The position numbers and the translations under genes are program-made. The notes beneath the pieces were generated by a model, which made no database searches, was not told where the DNA came from, and saw only the letters and a list, made by a program, of their open reading frames with translations. DNA of 5,777 nt from Comamonadaceae bacterium (GTDB taxonomy: Bacteria > Pseudomonadota > Gammaproteobacteria > Burkholderiales > Burkholderiaceae_C), in the NCBI GenBank assembly GCA_947460165.1, contig CANHKH010000234.1, forward strand, positions 1 through 5,777. The letters run 5' to 3'. Positions 1 through 5,777 of this stretch are shown here, piece by piece. How positions within the stretch are numbered: the stretch's first letter is position 1; every line of letters starts with the position of its first letter.

Positions 1-2
1 AG

Positions 3-722
<720 letters not shown>

Positions 723-766
723 GGCGCCACTGGCCGCTTAGTACGGCAGTTTGGGTTTAATTAAAA

Positions 767-801
767 ATTGATATTTTAACGTCATGCGTTAAAATATCAA
801 T
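767..801. repeat. Perfect A/T-rich inverted repeat, 15-base arms
   Basis: The left arm ATTGATATTTTAACG (767-781) and right arm CGTTAAAATATCAAT (787-801) are exact reverse complements around the 5-base centre TCATG (782-786). The last two bases of the right arm are the A and T of the downstream gene's first ATG. The arms are A/T-rich in a G/C-rich neighbourhood. Just upstream lies a second, shorter palindrome, TTTAATTAAA (756-765). With no run of T after the stem and little G/C in it, the repeat does not resemble an intrinsic terminator for the upstream dehydrogenase. An operator or symmetric promoter is more likely. The repeat is directly visible; its function is inferred. Confidence 0.95.
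768..795 (+). promoter_or_regulatory. Predicted sigma70 promoter of the AAA/DUF4143 gene, probably leaderless
   Basis: The -35 TTGATA (768-773) and -10 TAAAAT (790-795) are separated by 16 bases, each one or two mismatches from consensus, and preceded by an A/T-rich stretch (756-767) that could act as an UP element. The usual 6-8 base distance from -10 to the start site puts transcription initiation at about 801-803, at the tandem ATGATG (800-805). No Shine-Dalgarno sequence precedes these codons, so a leaderless mRNA is the simplest reading. Because the promoter sits inside the inverted repeat, the - strand carries the identical hexamers (TTGATA complementary to 795-800, TAAAAT complementary to 773-778), which would transcribe toward the dehydrogenase gene. 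This is inferred from motif matching only. Confidence 0.6.
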
Positions 802-1972
802 GATGATTAACCGCCAAGCCCTGTCCACGCTGTCAGAGCGCCTGCACCAAGCCCCGGCCGTGGTGCTGCTCGGCCCGCGCCAGGTGGGCAAAACCACCTT
901 GGCGCTCACACTGGCGGGCGCTTGGCCTGCAGGGGCCACTTACCTCGATTTGGAGCGGCCAGCCGACCGCATGCGGCTGCAAGACGCCGATGCATTTTTG
1001 CGCGCCCAAGGCGGCAAGCTCGTCATCTTGGACGAAATCCACCGCATGCCCGGCCTGTTCGAGGTCTTGCGCGGCATCATTGATGAGCGCCGACGTGGCG
1101 GGCAACGCTTTGGTCACTTTTTGCTGCTGGGCTCGGCCTCGCTGGATTTGATGCAGCAAAGCAGCGAGACCCTGGCCGGGCGTGTGGCCTACCTGGACAT
1201 AGGCCCCATTCACGCTTTGGAATGGCCTGGGGCCGAACTGGACACGCTGTGGCTGCGCGGCGGTTTTCCAGACAGCGTGCTGGCCGACCATGACGCGGCC
1301 AGCCTGCTCTGGCGCGAAGACTTTGTGCGCAGCTACTTGCAGCGCGATGTGCCCATGTTCGCCCCGCGCCTGCCCGCCGAAACCGTGGGCCGCCTGTGGA
1401 CCATGCTGGCCCACCAACAAGGGGCTTTGCTGCAACAAAGCCGACTGGCCAGCAGCTTGGGGGTCAGCAGCCCGGCGGTGGAGCGCTACATCGACTTGCT
1501 GGTGGACCTGCAACTGGTGCGGCGCCTGCGGCCCTGGAGCGGCAATGTGGGCAAGCGCCTGGTCAAAGCGCCCAAGGTGTATGTGCGTGACAGCGGGCTG
1601 GTGCATGCCTTGCTGGGCCTGGGCAGCTTGCACGAGCTGGCGGGCCATCCGGTGTGCGGGCCCAGCTATGAGGGTTTTTGCACAGACAACCTCATGGCTG
1701 CCGCCCACCCCCACTGCACGGCTTATTTTTACCGCACCCATGCCGGGGCCGAGATTGACCTGCTGATTGAACGCGCCGGCCAGCCCTGGATGGCCATTGA
1801 AATCAAGCGCTCCACCGCCCCCACCTTGAGCAAAGGCTTTGACGTGGCGTGCGCAGACCTGAATATCGAGCAGCGTTACGTGGTCTACCCCGGCACCGAC
1901 CGCTTTGCCATGCGCCATGGCGCGCAAGCCATAGGTTTGCGGGAATTGATGCAGGTGCTGCAAACGCGGTGA
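800..1972 (+). CDS. AAA-family ATPase with C-terminal DUF4143 domain
   Basis: A 390-residue protein of the widespread bacterial/archaeal AAA_14-DUF4143 family, which has no settled function. The N-terminal ATPase domain shows Walker A GPRQVGKTT (25-33), Walker B LVILDE (74-79) followed by IHRMP, a sensor-1-like strand FLLLGSAS (107-114), and the arginine-containing SETLAGRV (122-129). A winged-helix segment lies at about 210-246. The C-terminal DUF4143 region has the family pattern KVYVRDSGLVHALLGL, YEGF (Glu291), AEIDLLIE (Asp320) and EIK (Glu334, Lys336), which matches a PD-(D/E)xK nuclease-like arrangement. Whether it cuts nucleic acid cannot be told. The length is normal and nothing is broken. 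The start is ATG 800; ATG 803 is equally possible, and neither has a ribosome-binding site. The protein is probably cytosolic. It stands alone: 77 bases after the dehydrogenase and 160 before the toxin-antitoxin pair. Codon use (GGC, CTG/TTG, CGC) resembles its housekeeping neighbours. Confidence 0.9.
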   Translation: MMINRQALSTLSERLHQAPAVVLLGPRQVGKTTLALTLAGAWPAGATYLDLERPADRMRLQDADAFLRAQGGKLVILDEIHRMPGLFEVLRGIIDERRRGGQRFGHFLLLGSASLDLMQQSSETLAGRVAYLDIGPIHALEWPGAELDTLWLRGGFPDSVLADHDAASLLWREDFVRSYLQRDVPMFAPRLPAETVGRLWTMLAHQQGALLQQSRLASSLGVSSPAVERYIDLLVDLQLVRRLRPWSGNVGKRLVKAPKVYVRDSGLVHALLGLGSLHELAGHPVCGPSYEGFCTDNLMAAAHPHCTAYFYRTHAGAEIDLLIERAGQPWMAIEIKRSTAPTLSKGFDVACADLNIEQRYVVYPGTDRFAMRHGAQAIGLRELMQVLQTR

Positions 1973-2083
1973 ATGGCCAATGGCCTTCCCGTACGAGCAC
2001 ACCCGCGTGCGGCGGATGCCACATGGGCATGCCTTTGGGGCGGGGTGCGGCTTGAGCACCGGGCTGATCGCACCCGATGCCAT

Positions 2084-2117
2084 CGTTTTAGATATAGTGC
2101 TGTCATTGATGCGTTAA
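2084..2117 (+). promoter_or_regulatory. Probable promoter/operator region of the fitAB-type pair
   Basis: An A/T-rich stretch includes a good -10 hexamer, TATAGT (2093-2098), but no clear -35 lies 16-18 bases upstream, as expected for a promoter tuned by an autorepressor. TGCTGTCA (2098-2105) differs by one base from the half-site TGCTATCA that I recall for the gonococcal FitAB operator. I do not see a matching inverted half-site at a sensible distance. The 9-mer ATGCGTTAA (2109-2117) also occurs in the palindrome at 784-792. The assignment is inference from position and composition. Confidence 0.35.
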
Positions 2118-2120
2118 TTT

Positions 2121-2126
2121 GGAGGT
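2121..2126 (+). promoter_or_regulatory. Strong ribosome-binding site of the antitoxin gene
   Basis: GGAGGT lies 6 bases before ATG 2133 and is a near-perfect Shine-Dalgarno sequence. It fixes the start of the antitoxin. It also fits high antitoxin synthesis relative to the toxin, whose start depends on coupling. Confidence 0.85.
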
Positions 2127-2132
2127 GAAGTC

Positions 2133-2390
2133 ATGGCAGTCCTGACCGTGAGAAACTTGCCGGACGCGGTGCACCGCGCGCTTCGCGTTCGGGCGGCCCA
2201 CCACGGGCGCAGCACCGAGGCCGAAATCCGCGACATCCTGGAAAAGGCAGCTTTACCGGCTGAGCGCCTCAAGCTCGGCTCGCTGATGTCATCCATCGCC
2301 CGCGAAGCAGGCGCCTTGACTGACGATGAGGCCGCGCATTTCAGTGAGCTCCGCGATCAAACGCCGGCCGAGCCGATGAGATTCGAATGA
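2133..2390 (+). CDS. fitA: FitA-type ribbon-helix-helix antitoxin
   Basis: An 85-residue antitoxin that should bind and inhibit the PIN toxin encoded next and, with it, repress their promoter. The N-terminal ribbon-helix-helix (Arc/FitA-like) fold is plain: DNA-contacting strand VLTVRNLP (3-10), helix A (about 11-24), then GRSTEAEIRDIL (25-36), the second helix that is highly characteristic of FitA proteins. The segment LGSLMSSIARE (48-58) also matches the family. The C-terminal tail, about residues 72-85 (DQTPAEPMRFE at 75-85), is the expected toxin-binding arm; in FitA-FitB an arginine of this arm enters the PIN active site, and Arg74 or Arg83 are candidates here. A strong ribosome-binding site precedes the ATG. 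The stop overlaps the toxin start as ATGA, implying translational coupling. The symbol is by family resemblance; a VapB-type name is equally used for such proteins. Confidence 0.92.
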   Translation: MAVLTVRNLPDAVHRALRVRAAHHGRSTEAEIRDILEKAALPAERLKLGSLMSSIAREAGALTDDEAAHFSELRDQTPAEPMRFE

Positions 2391-2815
2391 TCCTCATCGA
2401 CACCAACGTCATGTCCGAGTTGTGGAAGGCCCAGCCCCACCCTGAGGTCTTGGCCTGGATAGACGCGCAGGCGGTGGAAACTTTGTTCCTGTCCGCAGTC
2501 ACTGTGGCAGAGCTTCGTTTTGGACTGGCAGCGATGCCAGCAGGCAAGCGCCGCACGATCTACCATGAGCGTTTAGAAAAAGAAGTCATTGCGGCATTTG
2601 CAGGCCGCGTACTGCCCTTCGATCTGCAGGCCTCCCAAGCCTATGCCGATCTGATGGCGAAGGCCAAGTCAGAGGGAAAGGCGATTGGCAAGGCCGACGG
2701 CTACATTGCCGCCACGGCCCGCGCATCCGGCCTCATGGTGGCGACGCGCGACATCAGCCCTTTTGAGGCTGCAGGGCTTGCATGCGTCAACCCGTGGGAG
2801 CGGCCTCAGCTGTGA
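2387..2815 (+). CDS. fitB: FitB-type PIN-domain ribonuclease toxin
   Basis: A 142-residue PIN-domain protein of the FitB/VapC type, a Mg2+-dependent endoribonuclease that arrests growth when free of its antitoxin. The acidic active-site residues are all visible: Asp5 in MILIDTNVMSEL, Glu42 in TVAELRFG, Asp104 in KADGYIAATA and Asp122 in ATRDISPF. Nothing suggests inactivation. The TVAELRFGLAAMPAGKRR stretch and the C-terminal NPWE ending are typical of the FitB subgroup. The length is normal (about 130-145). The start ATG overlaps the antitoxin stop by 4 bases, so translation is coupled. Codons such as GCA, CGT, GGA and TTA are more frequent than in the flanking dehydrogenase and importer genes, hinting at later acquisition. 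The RNA target cannot be predicted from the sequence. Confidence 0.92.
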   Translation: MILIDTNVMSELWKAQPHPEVLAWIDAQAVETLFLSAVTVAELRFGLAAMPAGKRRTIYHERLEKEVIAAFAGRVLPFDLQASQAYADLMAKAKSEGKAIGKADGYIAATARASGLMVATRDISPFEAAGLACVNPWERPQL

Positions 2816-2891
2816 GTCTCATGGCGCGCGTGGCGGCGCCTCCAAGATGTCTTTGTCTGACTTCCTTGCACCCGCGGCAGCACCTCAAGAT

Positions 2892-2919
2892 CGCTCCGCC
2901 ATGGAGCGCTGGCACCAGC
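2892..2919. repeat. Two adjoining short inverted repeats
   Basis: CGCTCC (2892-2897) pairs with GGAGCG (2903-2908) around GCCAT. GCTG (2908-2911) pairs with CAGC (2916-2919) around GCAC, with an optional fifth pair that would shrink the loop. Transcribed, this would give two small stem-loops side by side downstream of the toxin gene. There is no T-run after them, so a Rho-independent terminator is unlikely; mRNA 3'-end stabilisation, or chance in G/C-rich DNA, are alternatives. Confidence 0.4.
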
Positions 2920-3026
2920 CCTCAATTGCTTGGTATTTCCACTAGTAGACATGTCAACCATTTCTCGGCGATAGTGCATACAAGGTGTCCATGGTTCTGC
3001 CTGGCCACCCCACACATTCAACACGC

Positions 3027-3031
3027 AGGAG
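3027..3031 (+). promoter_or_regulatory. Ribosome-binding site of the substrate-binding protein gene
   Basis: AGGAG lies 6 bases before ATG 3038. This spacing favours 3038 over the in-frame ATGs at 3044 and 3050, which would be too far from it. Confidence 0.75.
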
Positions 3032-3037
3032 ACTCGC

Positions 3038-4207
3038 ATGGGCATGAAGATGAATTGGTTGGGCGCCGCCTTGGCGGTGGTGGGCATGGCGGGGGCGGCG
3101 CATGCCCAGTCTGTGAAGGTGGGCATCATTGCGCCCTTTTCAGGTCCTTTCGCGCATTACGGCGCCTTGATGAAGGCCGGCGCCGAGGCTTACGTGGCCA
3201 GCCAGGGCGGCAAGCTCGCGGGTCAAAACATCGAATTCGTCTGGCGTGACGAGGGCGGCCCCAACCCGGCCAACACCCGCACGTTGGCCCAGGAGTTGGT
3301 GGTCAAGGACAAGGTCGACTACATAGGCGGCATCGTGTTCTCGCCCAATGCCTCGGCGGTCGCGCCTGTGATCCAAGAGTCCAAGACACCCATGGTGATC
3401 TTCAATGCCGCCACCAGCGACATCACCACCAAGTCCGACTACTACATCCGCACCAGCTACACGCTGTGGCAAGTCACGGTGCCGGCGGCTCAGCACGCGG
3501 CCAAAAAGGGCTACAAGCGCGTGGTCACGGCCGTCTCGGACTATGCGCCTGGCATTGACGCCGAAACCGCCTTCAAGGCCGAGTTTTCCAAGCTGGGCGG
3601 CCAGGTCACCGAGTCCATCCGCATGCCGGTGCGCACCACCGACTTTGCGCCCTTTGCCCAGCGCATCAAGGCCAGCGGCGCCCAGGCCGTTTACGTGTTC
3701 CTGCCCGGTGGTCCGCCCAACCTGGGCTTTGTCAAGGCCTACCAAGAAAACGGCCTGCGCCAGGCCGGCATTGAGTTTTTGGGCACGGCCGAGACCGACG
3801 AGTTCGACCTGCAAAAGTTCGGCGACAGCGCGTTGGGTCTGACCACCTTGTTCCACTACTCAGGCGCGCGCGACAGCGCGGCCAACAAGGCGTTTGCTGC
3901 CGCCGTGGCCAAGCAAAACAAAGACGTGGTGCTCAACTACGCCACCGTGGGCGCCTGGGACGGCATGTACGTGATCCACAAGATGATCGAGGCCACCGGC
4001 GGCAAGCGCGACGGCGACAAGGCCATGGCTGCGGCCAAGACGCTCAAGTGGGAGAGCCCGCGCGGCCCGGTCTCCATTGACCCGACCACCCGCCACATCA
4101 CGCAAAACGTTTACCTGCGCGTGGTTGAAAAAGGCCCAGGCGGTGTGCTCATCAACAAAGAAGTGCAGACCTTCCCGGCCCAGGTTGACCACGGCCTGGC
4201 CAAGTAA
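3038..4207 (+). CDS. Periplasmic substrate-binding protein of a branched-chain-amino-acid-type ABC importer (LivK family)
   Basis: A 389-residue periplasmic binding protein (type I fold, Peripla_BP_6/LivK family) that captures a solute and passes it to the LivH/LivM-type permeases encoded next. Residues 1-23 form a Sec signal peptide: short n-region with Lys4, hydrophobic core WLGAALAVVGMAG, and an AHA cleavage motif before Gln24. The mature protein opens with VKVGIIAPFSGPFAHYG, the usual first strand of this fold. Ligand-contacting regions by family position include SPNASAVAP (102-110), NAATSD (123-128), DYAPGID (168-174) and GTAETDEF (249-256). The length is normal and the gene is intact. 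Relatives bind branched-chain amino acids, amides, urea, aromatic acids or other organic acids; the motifs visible here do not decide which. The gene leads the operon, with a ribosome-binding site, and ends 26 bases before the permease start. Confidence 0.93.
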   Translation: MGMKMNWLGAALAVVGMAGAAHAQSVKVGIIAPFSGPFAHYGALMKAGAEAYVASQGGKLAGQNIEFVWRDEGGPNPANTRTLAQELVVKDKVDYIGGIVFSPNASAVAPVIQESKTPMVIFNAATSDITTKSDYYIRTSYTLWQVTVPAAQHAAKKGYKRVVTAVSDYAPGIDAETAFKAEFSKLGGQVTESIRMPVRTTDFAPFAQRIKASGAQAVYVFLPGGPPNLGFVKAYQENGLRQAGIEFLGTAETDEFDLQKFGDSALGLTTLFHYSGARDSAANKAFAAAVAKQNKDVVLNYATVGAWDGMYVIHKMIEATGGKRDGDKAMAAAKTLKWESPRGPVSIDPTTRHITQNVYLRVVEKGPGGVLINKEVQTFPAQVDHGLAK

Positions 4208-4233
4208 GCACGCTTGAGACCCCGGGTGACACA

Positions 4234-5100
4234 GTGACCTTGCTGGCCAACATCTTGATCGACGGCATCGCCTACGGCATGGTGCTGTTCATCATTTCGG
4301 TGGGCCTGTCCATCACCCTGGGGCTGATGCGTTTTGTGAACCTGGCGCACGGCGCTTTTGCCATGACGGGCGGCTACCTGGCCGCCTGGCTGGTGGGCGC
4401 GCAAGGCTGGCCGTTTGCGCTGGGCGCGCTGGTGGCGGTGGTCCTCACCGGTCTGCTCGGCGTCCTGCTCGAAGCCCTGGTGCTCAGGCGCTTGTACCAG
4501 CGCAGCGAGTTGCAACAGGTGCTGTTCACCATCGGCCTCACGTTTTTGTTCGTGGCCACTGCCAATCTCTTGGCTGGACCCGAGGTGCAGCTGATCCCAC
4601 TGCCCGGCTGGCTCAAGACGCCTGTCGACCTGGGGATTCGCACGCTGCCCGCGCAGCGCCTGTTGGTGATCGCTGCCGGCCTGGCGGTGCTGGCGCTGAG
4701 TGCACTGGTGCTGGGCCGCTCGCGCTTTGGGATTTGGTTGCGCGCCACCGTGGACAACACGGGCGCTGCGGCCGCTTTGGGCATTCCGGTGAAGTGGGTG
4801 TATGCCTTGACCTTTGGCGTGGGCGCGGCGCTGGCGGGCCTGGGTGGCATCTTGGGCGCCGAGCTCATGCCGCTGGAGCCCTACTACCCCATCAAGTACC
4901 TGGTGCTGGTGCTGGTGGTGGTGGCCGTGGGCGGCATGGGCAGCATCACCGGCTCGGCGGTGGCGGCCTTGGCGCTGGGCACCATAGAGACCGCCAGCAA
5001 GTACCTGGCCTCGGACTGGGGCAGCTTGTTTTTCTTTTTGTCCATGGCGCTGTTCTTGGCCTGGCGCCCTCAGGGCCTGCTGGTGGCCAGGCGCGCCTGA
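4234..5100 (+). CDS. livH: Branched-chain-amino-acid-type ABC transporter permease, LivH family
   Basis: A 288-residue inner-membrane permease, one half of the translocation channel of a HAAT-type importer. It is almost entirely hydrophobic, with about eight membrane segments. LivH-family landmarks are DGIAYGMVLFIISVGLS near the N-terminus, LGLMRFVNLAHGAF (NLAHG at 36-40), and the cytoplasmic coupling-loop region RATVDNTGAAAALGI (170-184) that contacts the ATPases, followed by a glycine-rich helix containing LAGLGGILGAE. The C-terminus RPQGLL is typical. The start is GTG: it gives the expected family N-terminus, and GGTGA (4225-4229) four bases upstream can serve as a weak Shine-Dalgarno sequence. 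It lies 26 bases after the binding-protein gene and 18 before the LivM-like gene, so one operon is likely. The symbol denotes family, not proven leucine transport. Confidence 0.93.
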   Translation: MTLLANILIDGIAYGMVLFIISVGLSITLGLMRFVNLAHGAFAMTGGYLAAWLVGAQGWPFALGALVAVVLTGLLGVLLEALVLRRLYQRSELQQVLFTIGLTFLFVATANLLAGPEVQLIPLPGWLKTPVDLGIRTLPAQRLLVIAAGLAVLALSALVLGRSRFGIWLRATVDNTGAAAALGIPVKWVYALTFGVGAALAGLGGILGAELMPLEPYYPIKYLVLVLVVVAVGGMGSITGSAVAALALGTIETASKYLASDWGSLFFFLSMALFLAWRPQGLLVARRA

Positions 5101-5118
5101 ACACGCGCGCTTTTTTCC

Positions 5119-5777
5119 ATGACCAGCCTGTCCCTTCATGCCCCGCCGCTGTGGCGCCAGGTGCTGCCCTACGCGGCCTTGCTGGGGCTGGCGCTGCTGA
5201 TTTACTTTGTCTTTCCAGACCAGCTGCCCATGGCCGCGCGCATTGCGGCCTTGGCCATCTTTGTGATGTCGCTGGACCTGGTGGTCGGCTACGGCGGCCT
5301 GGCCACGCTGGGCCATTCGGCCCTGTATGGCGTGGGCGCCTACGCGGCTGGGCTGCTGGCCACGCACCTCACGGGCAACCCGCTGCTGGGCCTGCTGGCG
5401 GGCGCCTGTGCCGGTGCGCTGCTGGCTTTGCTCAGCGGTCTTTTTCTGCTGCGCTACGAGGGCCTGACCTTCTTGATGCTGACCATTGCCATCAGCCAAA
5501 TTGCGCAAAACCTGGCCAGCAAGCTGCGCCAGTGGACGGGCGGGGACGACGGCCTGTCTGGCTTCACCATCCACAAAATCCTGGGTCTGGCTTCCTTTGA
5601 CCTGCAAGGCCGGGTGGCTTTTGTGTATTGCTTTGCCGTGATGTTCATCAGCCTGTGGCTGATGCGCAGGCTGATGGCCTCGCCCTTTGGCCTGGCCTGC
5701 GTGGGCATCCACCAAAACCGCCAGCGCATGGCGGCGCTGGGCACGGGCATCCGCTGGCAGCTGCTCAAGCTCTACAC
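5119..5777 (+). CDS. livM: Branched-chain-amino-acid-type ABC transporter permease, LivM family (3'-truncated by window edge)
   Basis: The second permease half of the importer, open to the window's right edge (219 complete codons of a usual 310-360 or more). Landmarks are hydrophobic segments from residue 15 on, the LivM signature GGLATLGHSALYGVGAY (59-75), RYEGLTFLMLTIAISQ (112-127), and the conserved loop TGGDDGLSGF (140-149). MRRLMASPFGLACVGIHQNRQRMAALG, near the right edge, is the start of the coupling-loop region (normally RaireNexRAxaLG). ATG 5119 is the first possible start after the LivH stop in this frame and gives a normal N-terminus. No Shine-Dalgarno sequence precedes it; instead there is a run of six T (5111-5116). 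Expression probably depends on coupling to livH, 18 bases upstream. The livG and livF ATPase genes would be expected beyond the window. Confidence 0.93.
   Translation, partial: MTSLSLHAPPLWRQVLPYAALLGLALLIYFVFPDQLPMAARIAALAIFVMSLDLVVGYGGLATLGHSALYGVGAYAAGLLATHLTGNPLLGLLAGACAGALLALLSGLFLLRYEGLTFLMLTIAISQIAQNLASKLRQWTGGDDGLSGFTIHKILGLASFDLQGRVAFVYCFAVMFISLWLMRRLMASPFGLACVGIHQNRQRMAALGTGIRWQLLKLY

Larger units (their letters stand above)
1973..2132. other. Spacer between the ATPase and the toxin-antitoxin pair
   Basis: The first part (to about 2080) is G/C-rich and shows no convincing gene or terminator. It begins with a tandem duplication of AATGGCC (1972-1978 and 1979-1985), and includes a small palindrome GGCATGCC. 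From about 2081 it turns A/T-rich and holds the likely promoter and operator of the downstream antitoxin gene. Confidence 0.6.
2816..3037. other. Spacer between the toxin gene and the importer operon
   Basis: No gene is evident here; the frames that are open are not protein-like. It contains two adjoining small inverted repeats (2892-2919) and probably the importer promoter. No pair of -35/-10 hexamers stands out: TTGCTT (2926-2931) and the A/T-rich GATAGTGCATACAAG around 2970-2984 are weak candidates. No intrinsic terminator with a T-run follows the toxin gene. Confidence 0.6.

Noticed and set aside
767..801. Intrinsic terminator of the dehydrogenase gene
   Set aside because: The stem is A/T-rich and no T-run follows it; the right arm runs into a start codon. 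It fits promoter or operator function better.
833..2083. A 416-codon open frame on the - strand opposite the ATPase gene
   Set aside because: It has the same low-complexity Gln/His/Ala/Gly composition and no motif. The + strand has intact Walker and DUF4143 motifs.
723..2815. A mobile element or integrated island with ends
   Set aside because: No transposase, integrase, terminal inverted repeats or flanking direct repeats were found by eye; the only strong repeat is the local palindrome.
2685..3249. Open + strand frames covering the toxin 3' end and the following spacer
   Set aside because: They overlap the toxin or the signal-peptide region out of frame, lack plausible ribosome-binding sites and show no protein-like pattern.
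3140..3856. A 238-codon open frame on the - strand opposite the binding-protein gene
   Set aside because: A mirror of G/C-rich codons of a clear periplasmic binding protein; its Gly/Leu/Val/Asp/Arg-rich composition has no domain pattern.
4734..5600. A 288-codon + strand frame spanning the livH-livM junction
   Set aside because: It runs out of frame through both permease genes and has a Gly/Ala/Arg/His-rich, non-membrane composition.
4111..5715. A 534-codon open frame on the - strand opposite the permease genes
   Set aside because: It is rich in Gln, His, Arg, Gly and Ala with no recognisable motif, as produced by the complement of Leu/Val/Ala-rich, G/C-ending codons. The + strand encodes unmistakable LivK/LivH/LivM proteins.

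Overview
The window looks like a chromosomal segment from a high-GC betaproteobacterium, most likely Burkholderiales and plausibly Comamonadaceae. This rests on the strong G/C third-position preference, the frequent ATA-GGC and TTG-GGC codon pairs, and the style of the proteins. That placement is inference from composition, not a database match. All genes lie on the + strand.

Layout: (1) 3-722 is the C-terminal two thirds of a class III alcohol dehydrogenase (glutathione-dependent formaldehyde detoxification), cut by the window's left edge. (2) 723-2815 is a roughly 2.1 kb accessory block. It begins with a striking A/T-rich perfect inverted repeat (15-base arms, 5-base loop, 767-801) that ends inside the start codon of an AAA/DUF4143 ATPase (800-1972). 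After a 160-base spacer comes a FitA/FitB-type toxin-antitoxin pair (2133-2390 and 2387-2815), overlapping by 4 bases. (3) After a 222-base spacer, 3038 to the right edge holds a branched-chain-amino-acid-type (HAAT) ABC importer operon: a periplasmic binding protein (livK-like), an inner-membrane permease (livH-like) and the first 219 codons of the second permease (livM-like). The two ATPase genes expected downstream (livG, livF) lie outside the window.

How the genes work together: the three importer genes form one transport system, with the periplasmic protein delivering ligand to the LivH/LivM channel. The substrate cannot be read from the sequence. FitA should neutralise the FitB PIN ribonuclease and autoregulate the pair. 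The DUF4143 ATPase stands alone, and its role is unknown. The dehydrogenase is a housekeeping detoxification enzyme with no evident tie to the others.

The most interesting signal is the 767-801 palindrome. It contains a good sigma70-like promoter (TTGATA, 16 bases, TAAAAT) on the + strand and, by symmetry, the same promoter on the - strand. On the + strand the expected transcription start falls on or next to the ATG, and there is no Shine-Dalgarno sequence. This suggests a leaderless, possibly bidirectional and possibly operator-controlled promoter for the ATPase. I see no CRISPR array, tRNA, rRNA, insertion sequence or clear intrinsic terminator.
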